A stretch of 64,000 nt of DNA. Origin: Amblyornis subalaris (taxonomy: Eukaryota; Chordata; Aves; Passeriformes; Ptilonorhynchidae). Location: assembly GCA_018881555.1 (NCBI GenBank), contig JACAXG010000014.1, positions 7,992,213-8,056,212 on the forward strand. Direction: 5' to 3'. A model generated the notes under the pieces. The model did no database searches. It was not told the origin of the DNA and worked only from the letters and a program-made list of their open reading frames with translations. Position numbers and translations under genes: made by a program. Below, in pieces: positions 1-13,300 of this stretch (position 1 is the stretch's first letter; every line of letters starts with the position of its first letter).

Positions 1-3000
1 ACTTATGAGCGAGTCCCCTATGGTGCACATATAATAGTCTGTCAGACTGATTCAATTCCCACAGATGTTTCAACCAGACCTTGGTTTAAATGGGGATGGA
101 TCAAGGGGTGTGCATCATGTAGGAACTATGGATGGGCCTTTTTCCACAAGGGCTTACTGAAGCCACTGGGGATGTCACAAAAGGCCAAAATCGATTGTAT
201 GACTTTTTTCAATCTTCACAAACTACTTGAATGATCCAGACATATTCCTGCAGAAAATGCAGGGGAGGAGAATAATGCACATGGCAGCGTTAACTTGGGA
301 CATCGATGAACTTTCAAACCTTGCAGGTGACCTGTCTCTGACCCTTTTAGCAACTAAAGAATTTCTTTTACGTTTGTCTTCATTCTCAGCTGGCTTTGGA
401 GGAATGGCTCAAAGTTGTGGGGAAAATGATAGAGACAAAATTTCCAGGTAAAGCAAAGGAATACGGAAAATCTTGCTAGAGAAGCTGTAATTTGGGCAAT
501 TTGCTGACTGCTTTTGCTAATGGAGCACATTACATCCAACAGCAATAGTTTGGAAAAAGAGTTGTGATTCCAGGCTCGGAGCTGCTGAGCTTCTCTTCCA
601 GTGCTCTGTTTCAGCAGCACTAGAGGAAATTCTCCCTCCCCCTGCAGTGAAATTCCATGTAGGGAAGAGCGTGACCCAATGTGTTTGAGTTTAAATTTGG
701 ACATGGTTACGTGGAAGATAACCTTTGACTGCAAGGGCCCAGGAAAGCGCTCACTGCAGGAATCATCCAGCTGAAATCTCAGTGACGAGTTTGCTTCCGT
801 CTGAGTTTTGAAGACTGTGACTATAATTAGGAGGTGCCTCTGATGGATTCCACCAACACCTCTTCTCCTAAAGGACAGAAGTCAGGCTTGTGTGGCTAGT
901 GGGAGATCAACTGTGAAAGCCAAGACTCCAACTGTATTGCACTGGAAAACCATAAAGAAGGGGTCAGCGTCATCATTAATTTAAAACAATTTACAGTTCT
1001 GATAACATGACACAGAGAAAGAATTGGTACTGAGAAAGGATTGTTCTTCATGGACAAGTTAGTTCTTCTGCAGTTCTCATTACAGGAATTGCCTTGCTCT
1101 GGGGAACTATTCTGTGACAGTAGAGTACACCATTTCCGAGTGATTTAAAAAACCACACCACCAGAAAAATCAGCCCTCTTTGCCCTTTGTATAATTGCAT
1201 ACGTTCAGAGTCTGGTCAGCCTAGCGTAGAAGAGCTGAGCACTGAACAGGACTGAACAAGAGCAGCCTGCTGGACTGGACACTCTACAACCATCTGTTGT
1301 TTTGCAAGGGAGAGGAGATGCCCATGGATTTATTCCCCTAGGTATGATATCTGGAGTTATCTGATTTCAAGGAACATAGAAAGGAAGAAAAATGTTGTGC
1401 CTTATTAGTTCCTTTGTAGACACCTTCCTGATTCCACCCTCGTTCCTCACCTTGATGCTTCTATCCCTACAGGCAGCACAGGTTTTACACAGGTGTACCT
1501 TTTCCCCTCAGTCTTTGCACAAAATTTCAGTGCTGAAAAATATGCTTAAACCAACTGTTCTGGTTAAGGTGTAAAATTAATTGTGATTGTCTCTCTTGCC
1601 TGGACTAAGGTACTTCACTTCAAGGAGCACAGTTTAAATCTGTGTACAGGAACTCTGGATGTCACCATCACAAATTATGTGTATGTGGTGTGTCACAGCG
1701 TAGGAAGGGGTGACCAGGACCTTCATTAGATGGCAGATTTCCACATTAAAATGAACATTAGCAATTTCAGCCTCAAAAACTCTTCTTTTGAAAACAATTA
1801 AAAGGCACTGAGAGCAATAAGGTATTAATCGTTGGTAAGAAGGTAAAATCATTTCCCAAGGGGCATCTTGTGGTGCTACAGCCTTGCCTTATGCAGAGTT
1901 TCCTATCTCTCACTTCCTTCCTCATTAGGTTGGCATTGGGATAAAAGAGCAGAATGGGTCAGGAGGTCCCGTTCCAAGTAATTAGAGAGTTGCTTCTTTT
2001 ATCTAAGTGTACCTTGTTAAAGTATATCAGTGTCAGCCAGGTTAATTGGAACTTTAATACATAATTGATGCTAATTTATGGTCCTTTTTGTTCCAGGATG
2101 CTGATGCGGACCCCAAAGTCAGGATACAGTTTTCTTTTTATTAATTATATGCTGAAAACCAATATCCTGTTGGGAGGAGACCCACAACTTATATTCCATA
2201 GATTTTCTACCCCTAAACCCCTTGGTTCACTTGTTTCATGGGTTTTTTTGAAAAGCTCCTATTTAGCCTCAGCATAAAAAAATATAAATGTTTATTTCTG
2301 TTTTCACTGGTCAACTTACTCAAGAGAAATTTTCCTTAACTGTGCTACTATAAGGAGGGCAGGACTCCAACTCTGCAGCTTACACTGTTGTTCCCAAAAA
2401 ATGCTTTTCCTCCTCAAATTGACAAAATATCCATGAACAGAGAAGTAAATGCTATTGCATTTTAATTAATTTTAAGAGTGAAGTCAGGGCTGTGCATTAG
2501 TGGATGCTATTAGAAGGAAACACTCAGAAAAGGCAAATGAGAGCCAAGTACCATGAACCTTTGAAGCACATGGTTTTCCCTGTCTGAGGTTTGGACTGCC
2601 CAGGGGATGGGGGTAGCAGCTTTGCCTGAACAGCATTATTTGGTGTGGTTGGAGAACCAAGATTTTCATGGTGGTGTTTCATTTGAGGCACCTCAGAGCA
2701 TTTTTCCTTCCTTACACAGTAACCAGGAAGTACAACTGTGGGAGTGTGGGTCAGTCTGCAGAGCCCATGTAAGACATGGAGCTGCTTAAGAAAATCACGG
2801 GAGGTGTAGGATGGCCGGATCATTCATTTCCCTCATAGTTTGAACATCTCAGATTTGATGTCTGTGGGCTTTCAGTGCTTGTACAGGCAAAACATGAGGG
2901 ATACTTTTCCCTCTCGTCAGTTTAGCTGAGATTTTAGTCAGATTTTCTCTGAAGAGGGTTCTTGTAGCACCTAAGTACAACAGGGATTGCACAGATAATA

Positions 3001-3654
3001 TGCTATCAGATGTCTCTGCTCAGACATATCCAAAAATAATGCTGGGGTTAATGATGATCCTACGACTATGCTGGAAGTTCACCTGCTCCTGTACATTGCC
3101 AGACATTTGAACTGGTTAGATCTGATACATACAACTGTTCCTCCTTTAATTTGTTCCTCAGTTCATTTTGTTCTCTGGAAACCAGATGTGGCATAACATG
3201 ATAACATACCTGTAGTGGGTTATGCTGGAACATGACACAACATGTGTCAAGTTTCTTTTGAACCTTTCTGAGATCAGGTATCAGTCAAAAGGAGGTCATT
3301 TTAATTATCAATGATTAATTAATTAGATGATTGTTGGACAGATGAATCCGAAGATTGTGTAGCACTCTTGATCAGTGTCTGTAACCTAGAAGAAAAATTA
3401 AGATTTTTTTTAAGATGAAAGAATGGAAAGACTGGTGCTCAAAATGTCAGTTACTTGTGTAACATTTGTGTAGCATTTTGGAAGGTTGAAAGTGATGAGG
3501 TGAAGTGGCATCTCAGTACAACCTCACGAACAGTGGCAAATAATTAGGAGTCACTCTGCATTTCAGAAACTACCTCCTGATTTAAATATATTACCACCCC
3601 ATTTTGGTTTTTAGATGTCCAAACTGAACTATTTTTATTCTTGCTGCTATTTAG

Positions 3655-3762
3655 GGATTTGAGTGCTGTGCAAAGCTGGTCTGCGCCAGCAGTCCTTGCC
3701 CAGTTATTCCATGTGGATCCTGCTGCCGCTGCTGCTGGCCGGTTTGGCCGGGGACCTGCAGG
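3655..3762 (+). other. candidate orphan first coding exon with signal peptide
   Basis: A pyrimidine-rich tract ending in TTTAG (AG at 3653-3654) precedes this 108 bp segment, and a GTAAAG donor (GT at 3763-3764) follows it. An in-frame TGA at 3660-3662 is followed by the first ATG at 3711. From there the frame reads MWILLPLLLAGLAGDLQ and ends in phase 1 at the donor. That is a short N-terminus, a leucine-rich hydrophobic core and small residues near a plausible cleavage site. Phase-1 signal-peptide exons are typical of secreted and immunoglobulin-superfamily genes. Against it: the Kozak context is weak (T at -3), no partner exon was recognised downstream, and the segment could be chance. I do not recognise a specific gene. 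Confidence 0.25.
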
Positions 3763-6392
3763 GTAAAGTGATCCTGATCAAATCAAAGGCAACACTGATC
3801 ACAGAAAGCAAGGTGCAGACCTTGGAATGGGAATGTTTTGGCAGCACAAAAATCCTTTTGGTCAGATCTGCTGGTTTTAACGATGCCTCGTGTGTTCCAC
3901 AGCTCCACAAATGCTGGGGCCCTGAGGGCGCTGGTGCTGCTTGCTGGCCCCAAGCAGGACAGTGACCATTTCAGCCCAGTCATGTACATAACTCAGGCAC
4001 TCNTGTGCCCAGTACTGTACAGAACCCAAACTGTGGCCAAACTTTGGTACAAGAGCAGAGCCTTTGACAGGATAGCCTTTTGGAGAGCAGTTTAGCCAGG
4101 GAGGAGCTAAGGGGACATTAGCAGTCTGCTTTCTTCAGTATTTCCACTGATGTAGCATTTGCTTTTGCAGCATGTGAAATGCCCACATTAGACAAAGGCC
4201 CACCACTGCCTCAGGCATGGTGCAGTTCACAGTGAGAGGGAGCATGAGGAAAGTCTGGAGGCCAGTCTATGTTTCCCATCAGCAACAGAGAAATACAGAG
4301 GTACCAGCGAGCTCCAGCTGCTGCAAAGCAATGAGGAGTTTGGGCCTTTCACTAACAAAATTGCATTTGCGAGCGCCCACTCAACAGAAACGGTGTTGGC
4401 AATTGTGGCAGAGGAAAGAGGGTTTGGCAAGTTGATCAGGCTCAGTGTTGCCTGGATGTCTCCATGGGCCAGTGTTTAGCACACCAGTCTTCATGTGTCC
4501 ATAACCACTCAAACTTCCTTGCGCTCGATGCTCTTTGCATGCCAGGCTGTGCAAGGTAAATCTCCTCACAAAGTTTTGGGAGCTCAAATGGTTCTGGTAA
4601 CTGATGTTGCAGTGTAACTTGCTGTGTAGTATTTCAAATATGGCACAGTCTGGGTGGTCTTGGCAACTTCAAAGTGCAGCTCAGTATTCAGGGGGTTTTA
4701 TTTAAGGAATAATATGAGTATCTAGCAGCGTACTTTCCAAAGATGGTGAGACTGAGACAAACACCATTAAAAACTGAAGCAATCTTGAGGCTATAAGGAT
4801 TGCATGAAAATCTCCCTTGGCTTTTTCTCTCCGTATTCTTTCCTATCCGAGGATTTCACAAGAGAGAACTGAGTGGAATCGATTAACCTCACAGAAACTC
4901 CAGCAAGACTTAATATTCTCAAAGGAAGGTCACCAGGTTTCAGTTTGTGCCAGCACTCACTGTCCCGAGGTATTGAAGGCTGGGGAGCTGGAAGTGAACC
5001 CTGGTCTTCAGCAAAAGAACTGGAGAAATGTGCCAAGCGATTTGAATAGAAATTGATGTGGCAGTAATTTTTTTCTTCTTTTTTTTTTGGAAGTTGCTCC
5101 TTGTTTTCAGGACTGTGCTCACCTCAGAAAGGAGGCTGGGGAATAAGGGAATAATGTTTCACATGGCTGATTGTCATTGCTTTGGTGGCACAAAATAAAC
5201 AGAATGGGGAAGGCAGCAAGTGCATTAGGGCAGGGGAAATAAAGAAGCATTTCTAACCTCTCGCAGCAATAGGCAGCAGGGCACATAATGAGCTCTGCTG
5301 CACTGGTGTGAACTAAGGGAGTTTGTTCTTTCCCACCTCCCTCCTGATGGCACATCTACTCATGCCCTGTGGAGAGCAGTCAGCCAGGGTTAGCAGCAGA
5401 TAACCCTGTCTTATTAAGTGCAGGGTCTGATTTTAGGGGTTTTTTATTGGATTTGATTGGAGAATTTTATTCTCCCTGATGGGTGGCTAAGTAATGTTCA
5501 GGCCATCAACCTGGATAGAGTTGGCTGAGGTTTTTCCAAAGCTGGGATAGAAACTGTCCCTTATCTTCATTGTAGCTGCAGCATGGCTGCTCAGGTGAGA
5601 AGCCAGAGCCGGAGTATACAGCCCTTCAGAAAAACAAACCCCATTTTGTCCTGTAAATGGAAAGTGAATCATGAGTTGTCTGGAATAACCATAGATTTGC
5701 ATCTGTGAGGCACAGGCTTGGCATGGCAAACAGGCTAGTGGTGGGAATTTCCCTCCTCTCAGATATTTCTCAACTCTTTCTGAGACTGCCTGCATGTCCC
5801 TGGCTGCCTTCTGCACCTTATGTAGTGCTTTGCATGAACTGAATCATGATAATGAAAATATTATGGATTTGTGAGTCTCTTTAAGACAAATAACATGCAA
5901 AAAGTACCTCAAGGTCACCTGTTTCTAACCAGTCTCCCAAAGAAGTCCGTGGGGTTTTATTTGTATTTTTTTGTAGGAAGAGAATGTAGAAAACAAGCTA
6001 TTTCACTTATTAATAAACAGTTGACTCCAGCAGTGACTGAACAACACTGGGTAATTGGAGCTCCCTCAGGAGGGCCAGCAAAATTGGGGAAGAGTACCAC
6101 TGCTCACACCAGAAGAGTGACTTCTTCTATAGCTCCATCACCTGCTAGAAACACTTAAAATGAGAAATACTCTCCTGCCTGGTCCCCAGCCCTGGGAGCA
6201 GCCCTTCCCAACCATCACTGCCTATGCAGGTCCTGATTTTTTTACCTCAGAGACACTTGAATTAGGAGGCTGTGCTTGCCATGCAGCAGATGCTGTTCCC
6301 TGGGGGTTTATGCTGCTTGGTTTTTAAATCACACTGCCACTGCAAAACAATTAGGTCCTTCCATTTTGTTGGGGTTTTTTTGTGGGTGTTTT

Positions 6393-6417
6393 TGTGTGTG
6401 TGTGTGTGTGTGTGTGT
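6393..6417. repeat. (TG)12 microsatellite
   Basis: Twelve uninterrupted TG dinucleotides plus one T, flanked by T/G-rich low-complexity sequence from about 6365 to 6460. The tract accounts for the valine/cysteine and threonine/histidine runs in the overlapping ORFs, which should therefore be ignored. Confidence 0.95.
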
Positions 6418-7059
6418 TTTGGTTTTTTGGGGTCGTTTGTTTGGTGGTGTTTTCCTGGTCACAAGACCTGGGTGTTTCTGCTGAACTGCTCTACTTACCT
6501 GTTGCAATGTTTTGGCACTGATGGGCACTGATTGCACTGAGGATGCTACAGGCACCCTCAGCTGCTTTGTGCTTTTTGTGAAAGGGAAATGTGCGACTGC
6601 CTTTGTGACTAAAATATTCCGGTGTTATACACCACCCCTTCAAAGCTGTTCACATTAAATCAGTGGAGGTACTTTATTTCAGACGGCTGTTTCTGTTGTA
6701 AACTGTACATGATGAGTAGCTGTTTTTAAAATCTTAGCCTTCAAAAATTGATGAGCAGGACTGAGAGTTTGTTGAGTCTCTATTGACAAGCTTAGGCTGT
6801 AAGTACTTTTTATGCCAATTACAGTGTTCGGCTGCAAAATACAATAAATCTTGCAGACATTCCCAGGAAATACACGGTGAAATGCTGCATATCTCACGTT
6901 TACTCAAGGTGTGCCCAGTTCCCCAAGAGTTCGCAGCTGCTGTATTGCAAACCTAAAGTGAAGGAGCAGATTTACATTTCACAAATGACCTCGTAAATGC
7001 CCCGTTAATTCTATGTACTCGGTTAGTGGAGGAGGAAAGAGAACGGGTTTGGTGACATT

Positions 7060-7310
7060 TGGAGTGGGAGGCAGAGCCGAGCTCTGAGCCTGGAGCTCCC
7101 TTTAGCGACCGCGGCGGGCACTGCACGGCTGCGGCTCCCGGGGCTGCCGCATCCCACACGGCTCCCTGCCCCTGCGGAACCGCGCACAGTAATCCCGGCT
7201 TTCGGCAGTGTTGACACGAATCTTGAAAGGAATCTCAGTTCTAGACGGGGATACATGCCAGCGCTCCCAATTCCCACGCCAGCGTTCCCAATTCCCACCT
7301 GGTAACAGAA
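7060..7310. promoter_or_regulatory. small orphan CpG-rich patch
   Basis: Base composition changes abruptly from AT-rich flanks to a CpG-dense stretch, densest at about 7075-7200, containing runs such as GCGACCGCGGCGGGC. Its right end contains the tandem duplication at 7258-7299. No gene is recognisable on either side. A CpG patch of this size can mark a promoter of a non-coding transcript, an enhancer or a decayed GC-rich repeat; the sequence does not decide between these. Confidence 0.4.
7258..7299. repeat. two-copy 21 bp tandem duplication
   Basis: Units 7258-7278 and 7279-7299 share CCAGCG(C/T)TCCCAATTCCCAC and differ at one internal position and the last base. The duplication lies at the edge of the CpG-rich patch and produces a repeated peptide in the overlapping minus-strand ORF. 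Confidence 0.9.
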
Positions 7311-10300
7311 GACTGGCCAGTCCTTCAATTACAACGCTCCGGAGAGCAAAGGGCTGGACTCCTTCAGAGGCTACAAGTCTGGACTTGAGCCCCCCAGCTG
7401 AGCTGGTTCTCCTGCTCAGTTTGGAAAGCAAGTGCCTCTTTATTCCCGTGCTTTTAAAGCCGGGACTGGTGGGACTTGGAATGACATTTTCCATTTTGGT
7501 CCAGTGGGTTACAAAAACGAGTGTGCTGTTGTGGACTGTGTGGCTCCAGCCAAGGGTGGGGGAAGACCTCAGGACCCACGTAGTTATCTGTGGCAAGTAA
7601 AAGAGGCCAGATGGCCTCTTTTGCCCATCAGAAGTAAAAAGATGGGTGGAAGGGAAGGAATAGTCGCCTCTCTCCACTGAGTGAATTGCCCGGTCACTAC
7701 AAGGACACCCCGCAGGACTCTCACATCTCAGGTGCTGAGCTTGTGACTTGCTGGCTTCACCTTCCCTCTCCCCCCTTGCTGAGGTGGCTGCACCTTGGGC
7801 ATTTGGAGCACTGTATCCTATGGTCTATGTCCTCCTTCTTGACCCCATGGGCAGACTGTGCTGACTTCTCTGGAAAAGCAGGTTATGGTGGTTATCTCTG
7901 GCCTGTGACCTCTGCTTACCTGAGCCCCTGCTTTGGGAGTGGATGCTACTCAAGCCTTTCCCATACCCCATAGCTGTGGATATGGTGAGGTGGGGCAGAT
8001 AGCAAGTCTGTACTCCAGCATGTTCCCAGAAACTTACAGATGTTGTCATTGAGTCCTTGAGTTGATGAGGTAGGGTCCTTTTGTTATAGCACTGCAGTCT
8101 ACGGCATGATAAATTTTCAAGGAAGTAATCTATAGCTCTGATAATAAATATTCAGAGGGCACTGGTAAGTGTCTCTTCCCTGAAAATATGTCTTTATAAG
8201 GAGAATCTAAGTCCAGTCTCCATATCCATTCAGTACAGACAAACGAAAACCAACGGTCTGCATTGCTGGCAGCCTATACTGAATTTGGACTGATGGCCTG
8301 GATGCAAAATATTTGATTTCAATATCAACAACTCTGGTTGTCTGGTTCCCAAAAGCTTTTCTTTGCCATCCGTCACAGTGATATGGTGGCAAAAAGGCTG
8401 ATGACATGCAGGGATATTAGAGTAAAAACGCAAATTTGAACGCCCCATTTTATAGGATTTGTTGAATTTCAGAAGAAGATAAAGGATTAATGGCTTCCTT
8501 GGGAGCAGGAGCCAGTGTCTGGCTTTGGAGGAGAATCTAAATTTGCTGAGTTCCAGGAATGGTCAGGTCTGATGTCGAAGTGCTTGGCTTCCAGCACACT
8601 TTAGGGAAGACAAGTCGCATGTGGTAGCACATTCAGCAAATGGGCAGGAAATCGGCAGCAAGTCTAATTGGTGGCTTTGAAAGATGGGGAGCTGGCAGGA
8701 TAGAGCGAGGGATAAGATCTTGACAACATTGCAACTTTCCATAAACTTGATTTGTTTAATTCCATGGTTTTGAACATATGGTCCACCAACTTCTCACGAG
8801 CATTTAAATTTAATTTCCTAGTGACACTGAGGGATAGTTATTAATGCAGGATGGTGGGAGGTGTGTTCACAAATCCATTTATCAGATAATGGGATTAACA
8901 CGAATACCTCCCGAGCACTGCTTTAAAAACTTCTAAATCTACATATTCAGCGACTGCAGCAGCCACATTAGGGCACAACAAATGAAAGTGCTGGACAAGC
9001 GTTTTAAGGCCTTCTCTCACAGTTCTGATAATCAGGCCCAAGACAGGGACAAACTCTTGTGTCACTGAGTGGGTTGCAGAATGTGAGCTCCTCCACTGCT
9101 GATATAGTGAAACAAAGGCAGAGGAGATTGCAGCTGCCTTTGAAGAAGAAAAGGGCAGCGCCCAAACACTGCAGGACACTGTCCTGGCTGCACCAGCACC
9201 TCCTTTGCTTCTGATTCCAGCAGGAGACAGGATGGGCCCAGGCAGAGAAGGGGAAAGATGTCGATGATTTCAAGGTAAGATTAGACCTAAACTGTCCTGT
9301 ATTTGTCTGGCCATGCCACAGGCTATGTCTATTTGAATGCACTGGTGTATTAAGACTTTTTGTGGTTTCATATCTTATCCCACACAAATTGTTCTTTATA
9401 GTTAACCACTTTTTTTAATACATAAATTGTGGATTGAGGTATTCCTTCTCTGCTGAAGAGTCTCATCTCTAGAAACACTTCTTTGAGTTTAGAATATGAT
9501 TAACCACCGCACTTTTAGTATTACAAGCATTTNACTTTCATTGTAAAATAAAAATATAGGAAAATGCATCAGAGACAGGTTCTGCATGTGAATAAGCAGA
9601 ACAATGTTCTGTTTCTACAGGGACAAGTACCTTACTCAGAGTGAACTTCTGTTTTGTATTTGGCCTACCACAAAGCTTATAAAAATTGGGCATATACCGT
9701 TTAATTTAAACATTATCATTTTTCTCTCTTTAAAAAAATTCCTTGAATGGAAAAATACTGTGGTGGGGTTTATATCGGGAAAAGAATTGCAAGTTTCTCT
9801 TTACCTTTGCTGGTAGAGACTTGAACAAAGCTCAAGCTGACACTGCTAACCTGTAAGTGTTGTAAACACTACCTGTGGCTTTGTAGCACCAGCCTTTACA
9901 GTTCTCTCTCTGCTTGTTTCATTCTTGCAAAGCAGAGAGGAAGGAGCAGTTTCAACATGCAGAGAGCATTCACCATTTGTAGAATGAGGTGGTTTCTAAG
10001 AGATGCTGGTCTCTGCAATAACATCCAGGTTTTGTTAGGAAAGCCCTGTTAAAAATTCCCCTCCCCTATACAACCTGTTGCACCTCCTTACTCCCCTGTT
10101 GCAGTTCCTGCCCCCGTCCCATGGTGCTGATGGTGCTGGTGGGGCGAACAGAGGTGGAAGAGACTTGTCTTACCCTGACTTTGCAGCTGAAGGCAGCACA
10201 TCCAGCATCCCCTAAGTCTAATGCTCTCACAGTGCATGTGTTAATGTCCCCCTACTGAAGAACATGCACAAATTTAAAGATTAGCAATAACACAGCAAAG

Positions 10301-13300
10301 TATATTGTGAGATAGGATATGGAGTTTTATGGAGGAAAAGGATTAGTAGATATTGCAAAAAGCTTCTGCATTAAAAGAAGTGCTGAGATTTTAATAACCT
10401 AAGGTATTAAGTTTTTATCTCTGCTATTCTAAAGCTCTGCATCAAGGTTTTTTGGAGGCATAGGGACGCTTTACACACATGCATCATCTATTAATGGAAC
10501 CCTGAAGTCAAACAGAAACTCCAGGCATCTTGAGACAAGTCAGGCCCAAACTTAGTGGTTCTTCTCTTTATATGAGTCCAAGGTGCAGGGACAGGGTCAC
10601 TGTTCTGTTTTGGCTCCTAACCTTCAAATGACCAGGTAGGCTGGATCCGTGTGAGTCCAGCACACACATCTCTCCCTTTGTTCGAGTAAAACATTGAAGC
10701 TGTTTCCTCTTCTTACTCATAGAACTGTTTGCTCTTCTTTTGCTACTGCAAAGCCAAAATTGGAAAGAATCAGCCTGGCATCCGTATGGGATCCAGAAGA
10801 AAACATCCTTATAGCAAGCACTGATCTTAGCTGTGACNGTTTCCCTTCCATAACTCTTCAGGGATCTCGACCTTTAAAAGACATTCTGGCAATGGCTCTG
10901 CATAGGTGTGACTACAGGAATACACCAACCTGCCNCTGTCCGTGTTTGTGATGAAACTTCCCTTGCTGACCTATCCTCAGGAAAAAACCTGCAGGCAAAG
11001 TGAAAGAAATGTATTCAAATACTCTACAGTTTCATGATCCAATGCTGAAGAGAACTGTTCTGATTTCAGGAGTAAAAGAGATGTAGTAACTTTGTGAAGT
11101 TAAAATAGAATATCTTACAGATCAGTCCTGTATTAATCATTGGTTTATAACCTGGTACACGTGCATTCTGTGTCCAAAGGAAGCAATATGGAAAATTTCT
11201 AGGAAAAAAATCCTTGTTTGGTTAGACTTTTTAATTGAAGGTAGACTTTTTGAAGTATGATATGTAATTGAGGTTCTTAGCTGAGTGTCTGGGCCCAGCG
11301 AGACAAATACTGCAGTAAGTAGAGGTGGCAGTAGATGAATGAACAGAGACATTGGCCGTGATTCTGCTGGGTTGGNTCTGCACATCCCACCAATACAGCA
11401 TGGGCAGGTGCTCCCAATGCCATCCTGCTCCTAATGCCACTGGGCAGCAGCCTCAGCGGTTTTCATCTCAGACCTCCTGGCTGTGACAGCTCAATAAGGT
11501 GTCAGTTGCCATCGTGGCTGTGTCCACTGGAAAACTCATTCCTTACAGTCCTTGGTACNACCTTCTGAGGAGCAAAACTGTTCCATTTGTGTGTCTTTGC
11601 TGGGAGAGCTCTGGCCTTATGGGGAGACATTCAAAGAGCCAGCAGGACCCCAGAGCTGTCAGACCCTGCATGTGCTGGGAGAACAAGGCCAGTGACACAG
11701 ACACTGTCACTGCATGTGAATGGGTGCTTGTCTACTCTGTTGTGATATGGGAGCATGGAGCCAAATGAACAAAAGCTTTTCCTTAACCCTCCCTGGTCAT
11801 GCTGGAATGGTCANCCTGTGCCAGCCAGCACATGGTCGCTGGCAGAGGAGGGCTGTAAACAGCAGTAAGAGCACGTGAGAAGCTCGAGGTGGATATGGCA
11901 GGAGTAAGGGAGAGCAAAAGATATGTATAGGAACCTTAAATACTTAAGTCCCAGTAGGTAGTCGGGTTTTTTTCGTTTTTTTTCTAGCCCTAACTTGTTT
12001 TCTCAGTTGTGATTACACCTTTACTCCCTTCGAAAGAAGAAAAAGAACATTCNCTCCCAGGGAATCAAGTCTATACGTGGGTTTATTTCTTTCTCCTTAG
12101 TGCATATCGCTCCCAACAACTGTANGTCTAAGTCTGACCTTACAGGGATTTATTTTCCACTAGATGGAGCTTGAGTATCTCCTCACCACGCATCCCTGCG
12201 GCTCCCTGCATCCATGCTCTGCCCGGGAACAGCAGCATCCAGCAGTGCAGTTAGGGCTCTTGGCCTGCACTGTTGGCATCGTTCTTGCTACGTCATATCA
12301 TTAATAATACATTACTTTTCCTCTGCTGAAAACCACGAATTATTTCTCAGTGGAAAGCCAGAGACCCNACGAGCCAATCCCTTGTGAGAGGATTCCTGAA
12401 GTCACACACTTGTTTGCAGAGCAGCACCATATCCTATGGATAATCTGAGTGCTTCTATTTTGGTGGTCTTCGGTGTAGCTGTGTTTCAGCATAAGCTTTG
12501 GGCTTTACGGTTTGGGAAAGCAACTTCCAAAATCTGGCTGGACTCTGTTCTGGTTCAATGCCATTTGGTGGCAGAATTGTCTGAATCCACAGACCTTTAG
12601 TGACGATAGTGTGGGGAGAAGGAGCCATGCAGGANAGTCAGGCTGTGCTGTATATTGGCTGTGAAGCTCAGTTACAGTAGGGTTCATGTTAGTACTAAAA
12701 TTCACTGCAAATGGTTCTAGACAGATATNAAAACTGTTCTGTGAGGGGCTCTGTGAAGACCAGATAGTCACTGGTATTTTGTTGAAGCCTGATAGGAATG
12801 AGAAATTTAATTGTGTTTCCTGAAAAAAAAAAAAATTCTGATTTCACAGTCCACAAAGAAAAATATAAAAACATCCCTTTCCTTGTATCTTGTGAAAATC
12901 AGCAGTAAGCCTACTGGGTAATTTTCTGAGGTTTTAACACTGTGTGTGTGCCCTTCTCAACCCACGCAGATGCTAATTTCCACTGCTTTTATGCTGTGTG
13001 TTCCATGAGCAAAGTCTTCGAGCTCCCTGAATGGGAAAGGAGTTTCTGTTATGGAGGGAGGAGGGAATTACCAGCTGCAGAAAGAATTCAGTGCTCAGGG
13101 GAGTAAAGCTTAAAGTGAAGTTACTGATTTCCTCAGACCTGGGACTCTACATCACAGAGGGGATAATATAAATCAGCCTTTTAAACAAGCCCACATAGGT
13201 GAAAAATNTGTCTGCTTCTTTCCTGTGTTGGTAAAAGCTGAGAACTTATTTCTCNGAAATGGTCCTCTAAGCGTTGCTTCTTTATACAGTTAAGAAAGAC

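Larger units (their letters stand above)
1..7059. other. intergenic, no recognisable gene
   Basis: No ORF here resembles a known protein; all ATG-initiated frames are about 125 codons or shorter and overlap one another on both strands. The only items of note are an open frame running in from the left edge (to a TGA at 229-231), the exon-like segment at 3655-3762 and a GT microsatellite at 6393-6417, each listed separately. I saw no CR1 or LTR fragment that I could align by eye in this part. Confidence 0.6.

Noticed and set aside
7102..7677. 191-codon minus-strand ORF
   Set aside because: No recognisable domain, includes a translated tandem duplication, and overlaps plus-strand ORFs of similar quality; kept only as a note in the CpG-patch finding.
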